DNA of 52,226 nucleotides from Actinoplanes siamensis (GTDB lineage Bacteria; Actinomycetota; Actinomycetes; Mycobacteriales; Micromonosporaceae). The position numbers were made by a program, and so were the translations under genes. The notes beneath the pieces are model-generated. The model saw only the letters and a list, made by a program, of their open reading frames with translations, was not told where the DNA came from and searched no databases. The stretch lies in assembly GCF_016862395.1 (NCBI RefSeq), contig NZ_BOMW01000054.1, positions 1-52,226 on the forward strand, in the 5' to 3' direction. Every line of letters begins with the position of its first letter. Positions within the stretch are counted from its first letter, which is position 1. Below, in pieces: positions 44,746 through 52,226 of the stretch.

Positions 44746-44875
44746 AATCGGCGACCCTAACAGCGGCCGGGCCACGCCCCGCCGGTACCGCCCGGTCCCG
44801 GCTGATCGAATTTCCCGGGCGCGATGTTCGGAGGTGCGGCTGCGCGGCGACAATCTGCGCGCGCCGGCGTTGTAG

Positions 44876-44994
44876 AAGTCGCTCGGCTTCCGGAGATACG
44901 GGACGCTGGAGCGTTCGTGGCCTTCGGGGCGGACCGCTCCGACAAGCTGATGTACGCCCTGGACCTGTGCGGCCTCACCGCCCCACCCGCCTGA
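44876..44994 (+). other. Possible short coding remnant
   Basis: After an in-frame TAG, a stretch with strong G/C third positions reads VARLPEIRDAGAF...DRSDKLMYALDLCGL up to TGA 44994. It has no start or ribosome-binding site, and its end overlaps the exonuclease gene antisense, which alone could produce the codon bias. It is either a gene tail left by a deletion or chance. Confidence 0.2.
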
Positions 44995-45526
44995 CCGCGT
45001 CGAAGACCTGGGCGAGTTCGGCGGCGTCCTCACCCGCGTGGTGGGTGTGCGGCACGTCGACCAGCCCCAGCCGGTGCTTGATGACACCTTTCCGCGTCTC
45101 CACCCATTCGCTGCCGGTCAGCCCCATCCAGTAACTGCGGAGGTCGACGCCGGAGCCGGTCGCCCCGAACGGGCTGTGCCCGGCGAAGCGGGTGAAATAC
45201 CAGTGCACGAACATGCCGTCCCAGACGGCCGGAGCCGCGAGGAACACCGGGCGGCCGATCCGGCGCAGGCCGTTGACCCACTTGGCGGCCGCCCGCATGG
45301 CGTCCTCGGCGGTCGGGGCCTCGCGCAGCAGCCGATTCCGGTCGAGGCCGGAGACGGCCAGCGCGGCGGGCACGAACTCCTCCGAGATGGGCCGCAGCTC
45401 GGTGTAGAAGGTCAGATCCGGCCGGCCCGCGACGGCCATACCGAGTGACAACATGCTGTACGGCCCGGGAATCGGGCCGTCCGCCTCGACGTCGACGGCG
45501 ACGTACAGCTCGGGCAAGCGGGCCAT
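44975..45526 (-). CDS. 3'-5' exonuclease, DEDDh (RNase T/Rv2179c-like)
   Basis: A 183-residue exonuclease-fold protein. Exo I is YVAVDVEADGPIPG (Asp12, Glu14), Exo II lies in VWDGMFVHWYF and Exo III in HHAGEDAAELA (His and Asp of DEDDh). Proteins with this pattern include the mycobacterial 3'-5' exoribonuclease Rv2179c. It starts 9 bp after the small putative immunity gene on the same strand, so it may be read through from the toxin operon, though it is more likely a chromosomal gene bordering it. Confidence 0.87.
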   Translation of the reverse strand: MARLPELYVAVDVEADGPIPGPYSMLSLGMAVAGRPDLTFYTELRPISEEFVPAALAVSGLDRNRLLREAPTAEDAMRAAAKWVNGLRRIGRPVFLAAPAVWDGMFVHWYFTRFAGHSPFGATGSGVDLRSYWMGLTGSEWVETRKGVIKHRLGLVDVPHTHHAGEDAAELAQVFDAVRRVGR

Positions 45527-45535
45527 CCGGGCAGC

Positions 45536-45892
45536 CTAGCCGGTCTGGAGACGATCCTCGAAGCTGGCGCCGACAGCCGTTCTCGCGCCCGTGGCCGCGA
45601 AATGCCGCTGCAAGTCGCGGGCGAGCACCAGCTGATGGTCCTCGTCCAGATCGCCGCGTTGCGGAATGCAGTCGACCTCCCACGTGAAGTAGAGGAAGCC
45701 GTCCTCGGGATCGTCGGCCAGGCTCGGGTCCGCGTCACGATTGGCGACGACCTGGAGCAGATTGCCGCGGATGTCGCAGGAATAGGCCTTGTGGGGCCTC
45801 GCCTCCGGAAATGCTTCCAGCACCCCGGCTATCATCCGTTCGCGGCTCATCTCGCTGTCGACCATGACGAAGAACTGAAGCATGGGTTCCAC
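45536..45892 (-). CDS. Small cytosolic protein, putative immunity protein
   Basis: A 118-residue acidic protein (MLQFFVMVDSEMSRERMIAGVLEAFPEARPH) with no signal peptide or membrane segment and no family I recognise. GTG 45892 has AGGAGA 5 nt upstream; ATG 45883 is the alternative. It lies 10 bp downstream of the nucleotidyltransferase toxin candidate at the end of the operon, the position where immunity genes sit, and shares its lower GC. Function is inferred from position only. Confidence 0.68.
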   Translation of the reverse strand: MEPMLQFFVMVDSEMSRERMIAGVLEAFPEARPHKAYSCDIRGNLLQVVANRDADPSLADDPEDGFLYFTWEVDCIPQRGDLDEDHQLVLARDLQRHFAATGARTAVGASFEDRLQTG

Positions 45893-45902
45893 CGGAATCT
45901 CC

Positions 45903-46457
45903 TCAGCCTAGCGGGATGAACGGCCCGGTATCCAGCCTACCGCCGATGCGAATAGCGGAAAATTGGACCTCGAAGGGTGACTCCGAATCAAGTAACCTCC
46001 TCCGGAGGACTTGAAATTCGTGGCCGAGGGTGAAACTCCGCAGCTGGCCGTTCTGCCTGATATCGCGCAACATGGATTTGCGTAATCTCGTGCCGATCGG
46101 TGCCCGGCCGAGCATGAGTTCAGCGTGCTCGAAGAAGGACCTTTCGTCCAGGCGGAGGGCGACGTCGATGTCGGAAGTGGACCGCGCCGTGCCGCGCACC
46201 CGGCTTCCCTGGACGACCAGATCGCCTTCGGGAAGCCCGGATTGTTTGCGCAGTTGCCGCGCTCCGCGGGCGAACCTGCCGAACTGTCGCTCGGTGAAGC
46301 CCTGCGGAATCTGTCGGACTTCGCCGGCTGCGGCCCGGACCATGTCCCTGGCGGTCACCTCTGCGGCTTCCTCGCCGAAGTGCCTGGCGGCCAATCTGGC
46401 GATGACGCCCGCGGCCTCCCCGGCGGCCCTGCGCCCGGCGGCGCCTGCCTCAACCAA
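45903..46457 (-). CDS. Nucleotidyltransferase-fold toxin candidate (polymorphic toxin tip)
   Basis: A 184-residue protein. Residues 1-70 form an Ala/Arg-rich helical linker. Residues 80-105 carry the DNA polymerase-beta-type nucleotidyltransferase signature VVQGSRVRGTARSTSDIDVAL (Gly84-Ser85, Asp96, Asp98). The end VQFSAIRIGGRLDTGPFIPLG matches, as I recall, nucleotidyltransferase tips of large RHS and WXG100 toxins. Here it is a separate gene: TTG 46457, behind GGAGGCGG, overlaps the stop of the WXG-like gene by 8 nt. It may modify a tRNA or nucleotide; the target is unknown. GC is visibly lower than in the flanks. Confidence 0.78.
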   Translation of the reverse strand: MVEAGAAGRRAAGEAAGVIARLAARHFGEEAAEVTARDMVRAAAGEVRQIPQGFTERQFGRFARGARQLRKQSGLPEGDLVVQGSRVRGTARSTSDIDVALRLDERSFFEHAELMLGRAPIGTRLRKSMLRDIRQNGQLRSFTLGHEFQVLRRRLLDSESPFEVQFSAIRIGGRLDTGPFIPLG

Positions 46458-46941
46458 GGACCGCCTCCGTCGCCTTGCTGATCAAGAAGTTCAGCGCGAG
46501 GCTGGTGATCTCCTTGAACGCCGGTATTTCCAGCAGCGAGGCGCCCAAGGTGATCTCGGCGGTTGCGATGGCCTGGAGGATCTCGATGGCGAGAAGTGTC
46601 AACTGCGTGATCACGTTGACCTTCAGCGCGATGACAACGCCGGCGCAGATGACGAGTCCGCTGCCGATCGCGGTTGCGCCGCTGCCGCCACGGGCCAGGA
46701 CGGCGGCCCCGGCGTCCTCGGCTGCCCACGCGCTACGGAAGGCGTCGATCGCCTCGGCCTGGTGATCGCGGCTGACCTGGGTCGCGGTGACCGTCGCAGT
46801 CTCGTGAAGCTGGTCGACAGTGTCCGAGAAGCGCAGCCAGGAATGGCCGAGCTCGAGGATCCGGTTCTCGTCCGACTCCGGCCAGAGGTAGCCGAGTTCG
46901 TTGAGCAGCTCCGCCAGTTGGTGTGGGATCTCGATACTCAT
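46450..46941 (-). CDS. WXG100-like secretion domain protein (CpnT N-terminal-like)
   Basis: A 163-residue helical protein. LGYLWPESDENRILELGHSW (about 16-35) is the N-terminal pattern of WXG100-like toxin delivery domains such as that of CpnT. Helical pairs follow (VDQLHETATVTA, AEAIDAFRSAW), then a hydrophobic stretch GSGLVICAGVVIALKV (about 92-107) and a second helical region. In usual toxins this domain is fused to the effector; here the effector is the next gene, overlapping by 8 nt. ATG 46941 overlaps the upstream stop by 4 nt (ATGA). Confidence 0.78.
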   Translation of the reverse strand: MSIEIPHQLAELLNELGYLWPESDENRILELGHSWLRFSDTVDQLHETATVTATQVSRDHQAEAIDAFRSAWAAEDAGAAVLARGGSGATAIGSGLVICAGVVIALKVNVITQLTLLAIEILQAIATAEITLGASLLEIPAFKEITSLALNFLISKATEAVLG

Positions 46942-47270
46942 GTCACGCCGGCTGTCGTGCCGGAGATCTGTTCGCCGTTCGCTTCGTCGGTCTCCTCGAA
47001 TTCATCAGCTATTTCGCGCAGTATGTCGCCGAATCCGGCGAAGCTCCGGCTCACCGAGGCGTAAGCGGATGCCGCGATCTCCTGGGCCATCGCATAGGAG
47101 GCGCCGATGATCGACCCGACCGGATCTGTTCCGAAGATGTCTCTGGCGCCCGTGCAGTCGCCATGTTGCCGCCGAGCGGCAGCCAGATTCTCGGCAACAA
47201 TCCGCAACTGGTCGCCGGAATCGCGTAACGCGGGAGGGTGGACCTGGACCGCCTTTCCGGGGGTGCTCAC
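46938..47270 (-). CDS. EspC/WXG100-like ESX secretion-associated protein
   Basis: A 110-residue all-helical protein: VQVHPPALRDSGDQLRIVAENLAAA, then a Gly/Ser turn, then SYAMAQEIAASAYASVSRSFAGFGDILREIADEFEETD. This two-helix architecture is that of type VII secretion EspC or WXG100 partners, although the WXG turn itself is not kept. GTG 47270 overlaps the YbaB-like stop by 4 nt (GTGA). It probably partners the next WXG-like protein for export. Confidence 0.75.
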   Translation of the reverse strand: MSTPGKAVQVHPPALRDSGDQLRIVAENLAAARRQHGDCTGARDIFGTDPVGSIIGASYAMAQEIAASAYASVSRSFAGFGDILREIADEFEETDEANGEQISGTTAGVT

Positions 47271-47701
47271 GACCTGCGCCCATTCTGCTCGATCCGGTCC
47301 GTCAGCTGCTGCATGGCGTGGACGAACATCGTCATGCTCCGTGCTGATTCGTCCTGGATCGCGCTGACCCGCTCAGCAAGGGCCTGGCTCGCCGCGCGGG
47401 CCTCGCGTGCCAGGTCCGAGGTTTGCCGTTCGGTGCGGCTCAGGGCGGAGAACGCGTCGTTGAGGGCCTGGCTGATCCGGGCGGCCAGCTCGGCCGATCC
47501 GAGACGCATGGCCCGGCCGTCGATCGTCAATGCCTCGATCCGGTTCGGGCTGACCCGTACCCGTACCAGGTTGTCCGCTGCCGCGCCTTCGGCCGAAGGC
47601 GGATCTGTGCTGTTCCCGACCGTGCCGACGTCTCTCAAGGCATGGGTGGCGCGCGTGAGTAACGCATCGAGCCGCTCGACGCCGCCTGCGTCGTATGTCA
47701 T
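47267..47701 (-). CDS. YbaB/EbfC-like protein of a type VII toxin operon
   Basis: A 144-residue protein. The central VRVRVSPNRIEALTIDGRAMRLGSAELAARISQALNDAFSAL is a YbaB/EbfC-type strand-helix unit, flanked by helical N- and C-terminal segments. Such proteins commonly lead ESX/WXG100 toxin operons in actinobacteria, possibly as chaperone or regulator (inference). ATG 47701 follows GGGGGA; a longer frame to 47782 is less likely. First gene of the five-gene operon. Confidence 0.75.
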   Translation of the reverse strand: MTYDAGGVERLDALLTRATHALRDVGTVGNSTDPPSAEGAAADNLVRVRVSPNRIEALTIDGRAMRLGSAELAARISQALNDAFSALSRTERQTSDLAREARAASQALAERVSAIQDESARSMTMFVHAMQQLTDRIEQNGRRS

Positions 47702-47830
47702 CGCGTCCCCCCGGGGTGCGGTTGGTGCGGCACGCCGGGCGAAACGGATCATGACGGGCGCCGCGGATCGGCATCTCGCCATGCTGGTACCGCAACCGTA
47801 TCGATGAGCGTTTTTGTCCTTGATCTGACC

Positions 47831-48382
47831 TCAGGTGTGGCGCGCCCGGACCAGCTCGGTGACCCAGTCGACCGCCACCTGGGCCTGCTCCGGCGGGCCG
47901 CTGTGCAGACCGTCCACGATCAGCCAGATCCGGTCCGCCAGCAGCTGGTCCCCGCCCAGCTCGGCGACCAGCCGGTCGACCAGGGCTCGGCTGTCCGCCA
48001 GGTATGCCCGGGCCACCTGCGCCGGCTCGTCCGTCGCGCCCGGGAACTCGGTCAGGTAGTTCCGGAACGCGCACCCCCGGTACCCCGGCCGCCGCGTGCT
48101 CTCGGCGATCTCGGTGACCAGCGCGATCAGCTGCTCGGCCGGCCCGTGCGCCCAGCGCAGCGCCTCCGCGGTGGCCTGTTCCCGTTCCCGGCGGGCCAGC
48201 CGCAGATACGCCGCGCACAGCTGGGCCTTGCTAGGGAAGTGCCGGTACAGCAGGTTCTTTCCGCAGCCGGCCGCCTCGACGACCTGCGCCATCCCGACCG
48301 CGCGGACGCCGTACCGGTAGAACAGCCCGGCGGCCGCGGTCAGGATCGTGTCGCGGGTGCCCGTGACCGGCGTACGTGCCAT
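47831..48382 (-). CDS. TetR-family transcriptional regulator
   Basis: A 183-residue TetR protein. The HTH is RDTILTAAAGLFYRYGVRAVGMAQVVEAAGCGKNLLYRHFPSKAQL, and the ligand domain contains RPGYRGCAFRNYLTEFPG. ATG 48382 is chosen. A perfect GGACCGATCGGTCC dyad lies 16-29 bp upstream, inside the last codons of cydDC, and is the probable autoregulatory operator. It lies 10 bp downstream of cydDC on the same strand, so it may also be read through from it. Confidence 0.93.
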   Translation of the reverse strand: MARTPVTGTRDTILTAAAGLFYRYGVRAVGMAQVVEAAGCGKNLLYRHFPSKAQLCAAYLRLARREREQATAEALRWAHGPAEQLIALVTEIAESTRRPGYRGCAFRNYLTEFPGATDEPAQVARAYLADSRALVDRLVAELGGDQLLADRIWLIVDGLHSGPPEQAQVAVDWVTELVRARHT

Positions 48383-48392
48383 GATCCCCAGA

Positions 48393-51300
48393 CTAGAGGA
48401 CCGATCGGTCCAATCCGACATTCAGGTTGCCGTTGGACAGGTCGTAGATTTCCTCCACCAGGTCCAAGCCTTCCGCGCGGTGCGCGAAGATCAGCACGGT
48501 CCGCCCGGACGCCGCATCCAGCAGGTCCGTCATCAGCTCGCGGGCCCCGGCCTCGTCGATCCCCTCGGTCGGCTCGTCCAGGATCAGCAGCGCCGGATCC
48601 GCCAGCAGCGCCCGCGCGGTCGCGAACCGTCGCCGCTGGCCGCCGGACATCGTGCTGCCCCCGGTTCCCAGCCACGTGTCCAGGCCGTCCGTCAGGCCGT
48701 CCAGCCAGGAGCCGAGACCCACCCGGCGCAGGGCCGCTTCCAGCTGCGGATCGCCGGCGGCCGGCGATGCGAGCCGGAGATTCTCCCGTACGGTCGAGGC
48801 GAACACGTGCCCGGTCTCGTCCCCGACCAGCACCGCCCGGCCACCGACCCGGACGGTGCCGGCGCGCGCCCGCAGCAGTCCGCCGAGGACCGCGCCGAGC
48901 GTCGACTTCCCGGACCCCGAGCGTCCGGTCACCGCCACCCGGGCGCCGGGCGCGAGTTCCAGGTCGACCCCGTCGAGCGCCGGCTCGGCGGCCGGATCCC
49001 AGCCCGCCACCAGTCCGGCCACCCGCACCGCCCCGTCCGCGACGCCCTCCGGACTTTCCGCGTCGCGCACGCGGAGTGACGTGGTGCTGTTCCGTCGGGC
49101 ATCGCCTTCCGCGGTCCGGGCCACCGGGTGCGCGGTCGGGGTTTCCGCGGCTGACGTCGCGGCGCCGCTGGTGGGAGTTTCCGTGGCCGCGAGGGGGGCG
49201 CCGGCGGCTGGGGTCTCCGCCGTCAGGGCCGCGACGCGGCGTTCGGCGCCGGCCGCTCGGCGGCGGGCGACGGCCGCGTCCGGCAGCGCCACCAGCGGCT
49301 CGCCCAGGGCGATCACGCCGAGCAGCACGACCGCGCTCCACTCCGCGGAGATTCCGGCGTCCCGCAGGACCAGCGCGGTCCCGGCCGCCGCGACCGTCCA
49401 GCCGAGATGGGCGAGGGCCGCGGCGAGCCCGCCGGTCCAGGCGGCCCGCGCCTCCAGGCCGGCGAGGGTCCGGCTCCGTTCCTCGGGTACGCCGGAACGC
49501 CCCGCCCCCGCCCCGATCTCCTCCACGCCGTCGACCGTCTCCACGATCGCGTCCCGCAGCGCCGCCCGGGCCACCCCGGTAGCGGCGTCCTGCCGGTCCG
49601 CCTGCCACCCGGCGACCACCGGCGCGATCACCCCGGAGATCAGCGCCCCGAGCGCGAGCGTCCCCGCCACGCCGGGCACGATCCCGACCGCGGCGCACCC
49701 GGCGACCAGGACCGCCACCCCGGCGGTCAGCGCCGGCAGCCAGCCGCGGAGCAGCCCGTCCACCTGGGCGTCCACATCGTCGACGAGGCGGGTGAGCAGG
49801 TCCCCGCGCCGGTGCAGCCGTGGCCCCGGCACCCGCGGGACCAGATCCGCGTACACCCGGGCCCGCCGGCTCCCCAGCCGCGCGAACGCCACGTCGTGCG
49901 CGACCAGCCGCTCCAGATACCGCAGCAGCGGCCGGGCGACCGCGCTCCCGCGCACCAGGACGACAGCCGCCGACAGCGTGAGCACCGGCGGCAGCGTCGC
50001 GGCCCGGACCAGCAGCCACGCCGCCGACCCGGTCAGCAGGATCCCGCCCAGCGCGGACCCCGCCCCGAGCACGACGGCCACCCACGGCCGCCGCCACCAA
50101 CCCCCACCCGAAGCCGGGAGCCGCCCCGCACTCCCCGCCGAGACGTTCCGGCTGGCGCCGGGAGGTGTCTCGGACGCCGGGAGGCGCTCCTCAGCGCCAG
50201 CCGGCAGCGGCGACCGGGCGGGAGGGTTGTGCTCGCCGCTCGAAAGCGGCGGCCGGAGGCGGCCCGTCGCGGATGGCGGGTGCACCTCGACGGTGCGGTC
50301 GGCGGCGGCCAGCAGGGCGGGACGGTGTGCCACCACCAGGACGGCGCAACCGCGCTGGGCGAACTCGCGCAGGCGCGCGACCACCAGCCGCTCGGCGGCC
50401 GGATCCAGGTGCGCGGTCGGTTCGTCGAGCAGCAGGGTGACCACCGGGAGCGGGCGGCGCTTCGGGCCGGGCTCGTCGCGGGCCGGGCGTTCGGCGGCGC
50501 GGCGGATCAGGGCGGCGGCGCGGCCGGCCCGGTGCAGGAGGGCGGCCAGGGCCAGGCGCTGGCGCTGGCCGGCGGAGATGCCGTTGCCGTGTTCGCCGAG
50601 CGGGGTCTCCGCGGTGACCTCGGTGTCCAGGCCGACCAGGTGCAGCGCGGACCGGATCTCGTCGGGGGTGGCGTCCGCGGCGAAGGCCTCGCCCGCCGTC
50701 CGGGCGTGCGGCAGAGCCGGGCGCTGCGACAGGTGGAAGGCCCGTCCGACGGCGACCGCGCCGGTGTCGGCCGGGTGCAGGCCGGCGAGTACCCGCAGCG
50801 CGGTGCTCTTGCCGGCCCCGGACGGTCCGCGCAGCGCTACCAGCTCACCCGCGCGCACCGAGAGTTCGGGCAGCCACAAGGCGCCTCGGCTGGCACCGGG
50901 GTAGGAAGCCCGCAGCCCGGACACGAGCACACCCCACCGGGCCGCCTCGGCGAGCGCCGCCCACTCACCACTCGGCGCGACCTCCAGACCCGCGTCACAC
51001 GCCTCAGCCCCAGCCGGAACACTCCGGCTGGTCCCCAGAGGTGCCGCAACGGCCGCGGGACGGCTCCCAGCGCCGGCCGCGACCTCCCGGCCGGCACCGA
51101 GGGGAGTGATGGTGCCTTGGGCGAGGGCGGTCCACTCCGGGGTCAGGGGGAACGGCTGCGCGGACGGTGGCCGCGGGGCGGGAGCTGTCAGGATCTCGTC
51201 CACGTCGGCGATCACCGCGGTGGCATCGGTCGCCGCGTGGTAGCGGGCGGCCATCTCGCGCAGCGGCCGGTAGGCCTCCGGCGCCAGGAGGATGGCCAGC

Positions 51301-52205
51301 AGGGCCGGGGCCAGCGGCATCGAGCCGCCGGCCACGCGCAGTCCGGCCTGGACCGCGATCAGCCCCACCGACAGGGTGCCGACCAGGTCCAGGGCGGTGG
51401 AGGAGAGGAAGGCGACCCGCAGCACGCGCAGCGTCGCCTGGCGGTGCCGGTCGGTGAGGTCGGCGATGACCCCGGTCTGGCGTTCGGCCCGGCCGTACAT
51501 CTTCAGGGTGCCCAGGCCGCGTACGACGTCGAGGAAGTGGCCGGCCAGCCGGGCGTCGGCGGCCCAGCGCTGCCTGGCCCGGGCCTGCGTGGCCCAGCCG
51601 ATCAGCGCGCCGAGCAGCGGGATCAGCGGCAGGGTGAGCAGGGCGATGACCGCGGAGGCCGGGTCGGCCAGGGCCATCACGGCGATCACCGCGGGTGGCA
51701 GCAGGACGCCGAGGACCAGCGACGGCAGGTAGCCGGAGAACCACGGCCGCAGCGAGTCCAGCCCGGTGCCGAGGATCGTGGTGAGGCGGCCCGCGCCGTA
51801 GGAGGCCACCCACGCGGGGCCGCGCCGGACCACCGCGGCCAGCAGGGAACGGCGCAGCTCGTCGGTGACCCGGGCGGCGGTCCGCCGGGCCAGCACCTGC
51901 TCGGCCCAGGACAGCAGGCCGCGCGCCGTGAACGCCCCGGCCAGCAGGGCGGTCGCAGCGGTCCGCGGCGCTCCGGGCAGGACCGCCGCGGACAGTGCGC
52001 CGAGGAAGGGCGCGGACGGCGCGACGATCCGGGTGAGAGCGACCGCGATGGCCAGAGTCGCCGCGGCTTGACCGGTTCCGATCGCGGCGAGGAGCGCGAC
52101 GCCGCCCCGCGCGCTCCGGGCGTGGCGCAACAGCCGTGGATCGATCGGCCCCTTCGCGACCCGTCGCCGGCCGGCCGGCTGGGAGGAGGACGGCGACGAA
52201 GCCAC
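48393..52205 (-). CDS. cydDC: Fused CydDC thiol/heme ABC exporter (possibly truncated at window edge)
   Basis: A fused CydD-CydC transporter of at least 1270 residues, needed for assembly of cytochrome bd oxidase. The CydD half has six membrane helices (about 30-330), Walker A GPSGAGKST (about 459-467), ISAGQRQRLALAALL and Walker B LLLDEPTAHLD. The CydC half has a second membrane domain (about 720-960), Walker A GRSGSGKST (about 1092), MSGGQRRRFATARALL and LLILDEPTEGID. Three Ala/Pro/Gly-rich linkers (about 365-420, 655-705, 985-1045) make it long for the fusion and contain repeat-derived sequence. GTG 52205 is a possible start, but the frame is open to the window end. cydAB would be expected just beyond. 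Confidence 0.93.
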   Translation of the reverse strand: MASSPSSSQPAGRRRVAKGPIDPRLLRHARSARGGVALLAAIGTGQAAATLAIAVALTRIVAPSAPFLGALSAAVLPGAPRTAATALLAGAFTARGLLSWAEQVLARRTAARVTDELRRSLLAAVVRRGPAWVASYGAGRLTTILGTGLDSLRPWFSGYLPSLVLGVLLPPAVIAVMALADPASAVIALLTLPLIPLLGALIGWATQARARQRWAADARLAGHFLDVVRGLGTLKMYGRAERQTGVIADLTDRHRQATLRVLRVAFLSSTALDLVGTLSVGLIAVQAGLRVAGGSMPLAPALLAILLAPEAYRPLREMAARYHAATDATAVIADVDEILTAPAPRPPSAQPFPLTPEWTALAQGTITPLGAGREVAAGAGSRPAAVAAPLGTSRSVPAGAEACDAGLEVAPSGEWAALAEAARWGVLVSGLRASYPGASRGALWLPELSVRAGELVALRGPSGAGKSTALRVLAGLHPADTGAVAVGRAFHLSQRPALPHARTAGEAFAADATPDEIRSALHLVGLDTEVTAETPLGEHGNGISAGQRQRLALAALLHRAGRAAALIRRAAERPARDEPGPKRRPLPVVTLLLDEPTAHLDPAAERLVVARLREFAQRGCAVLVVAHRPALLAAADRTVEVHPPSATGRLRPPLSSGEHNPPARSPLPAGAEERLPASETPPGASRNVSAGSAGRLPASGGGWWRRPWVAVVLGAGSALGGILLTGSAAWLLVRAATLPPVLTLSAAVVLVRGSAVARPLLRYLERLVAHDVAFARLGSRRARVYADLVPRVPGPRLHRRGDLLTRLVDDVDAQVDGLLRGWLPALTAGVAVLVAGCAAVGIVPGVAGTLALGALISGVIAPVVAGWQADRQDAATGVARAALRDAIVETVDGVEEIGAGAGRSGVPEERSRTLAGLEARAAWTGGLAAALAHLGWTVAAAGTALVLRDAGISAEWSAVVLLGVIALGEPLVALPDAAVARRRAAGAERRVAALTAETPAAGAPLAATETPTSGAATSAAETPTAHPVARTAEGDARRNSTTSLRVRDAESPEGVADGAVRVAGLVAGWDPAAEPALDGVDLELAPGARVAVTGRSGSGKSTLGAVLGGLLRARAGTVRVGGRAVLVGDETGHVFASTVRENLRLASPAAGDPQLEAALRRVGLGSWLDGLTDGLDTWLGTGGSTMSGGQRRRFATARALLADPALLILDEPTEGIDEAGARELMTDLLDAASGRTVLIFAHRAEGLDLVEEIYDLSNGNLNVGLDRSVL
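48398..48411. promoter_or_regulatory. Probable TetR operator inside the cydDC 3' end
   Basis: GGACCGATCGGTCC is a perfect 14-bp palindrome of the ACCGNNCGGT type used by many TetR repressors of the AcrR group. It encodes the last residues of CydDC (LDRSVL) and stands directly before the tetR start. Confidence 0.65.
50148..50170. repeat. Dispersed repeat copy inside cydDC, second linker
   Basis: CCGGCTGGCGCCGGGAGGTG (then TCT) resembles the intergenic unit at 6472-6492 (CCGGCTGG, then AGGTG at the same spacing). It encodes part of a linker peptide, PPGASRNVSAG. Confidence 0.5.
51024..51044. repeat. Dispersed repeat copy inside cydDC, first linker
   Basis: This 21-mer, starting CCGGCTGGTCCCCAGAG, matches 19 of 21 bases of the intergenic copy at 6472-6492. 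It encodes APLGTSR within a linker whose peptide pattern (PLGTSRSVPAGAE) recurs about 25 residues earlier as PLGAGREVAAGAG. Confidence 0.6.
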
Positions 52206-52226
52206 GGAGGGCGGCGACGATGCGCC

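Overview
The window is very GC-rich (roughly 70% or more by eye), dense, and has strong third-position G/C bias and many GTG starts. Two F420/flavin luciferase-like oxidoreductases, a FolP2-type dihydropteroate synthase paralogue, a fused CydDC transporter, a WXG100/YbaB toxin operon and a CebR-type operator all point to a filamentous actinomycete chromosome. A Micromonosporaceae (Actinoplanes-like) origin is my best guess, but no rRNA or other marker proves it. I see no tRNA, rRNA, CRISPR array, intact insertion sequence or replication origin.

Layout. 0-6.2 kb: Nudix hydrolase, beta-hydroxyacid dehydrogenase, succinate-semialdehyde dehydrogenase, an orphan XylF-like sugar-binding lipoprotein, a luciferase-like oxidoreductase and smpB. 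6.2-8 kb: repeat-rich spacer and a secreted CBM2-SGNH esterase behind a perfect CebR/CelR-type operator. 8-12 kb: glycolate oxidase operon glcDEF. 12.3-21 kb: lipoprotein, pyruvate phosphate dikinase, a PhnB-like protein, a methyltransferase remnant, recQ, and a one-piece PAS-PP2C-kinase-STAS regulator.

21.1-27.8 kb is the most unusual metabolic region. GTP cyclohydrolase II and a RibD-type reductase adjoin a tight operon (zinc-lacking MDR dehydrogenase, catalytically atypical PTPS/QueD homologue, GT4 glycosyltransferase, SAM methyltransferase, UPF0104-type membrane protein) and a divergent CDP-alcohol phosphatidyltransferase. Together they look like a pathway from a GTP-derived heterocycle to a lipid- or sugar-linked product.

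27.8-33.4 kb: BtuF-like binding protein, alpha/beta hydrolase, small membrane and exported proteins, htpG. 33.5-39.4 kb: two drug-efflux MFS/TetR pairs around a gluconate permease; the second pair has a visible double operator. 39.4-44.8 kb: DUF4241 protein, secreted beta-propeller/LamG protein, lipoprotein, F420-type oxidoreductase, folP2.

45.5-47.7 kb is a compact operon of lower GC: YbaB-like protein, two WXG100/EspC-like proteins, a nucleotidyltransferase that looks like a free-standing toxin domain, and a small putative immunity protein. Every upstream junction overlaps (4, 4 and 8 nt). It reads as a split type VII polymorphic toxin. The window closes with a TetR gene and the CydDC fusion. 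CydDC carries in-frame copies of a repeat that also lies between genes near 6.4 kb.
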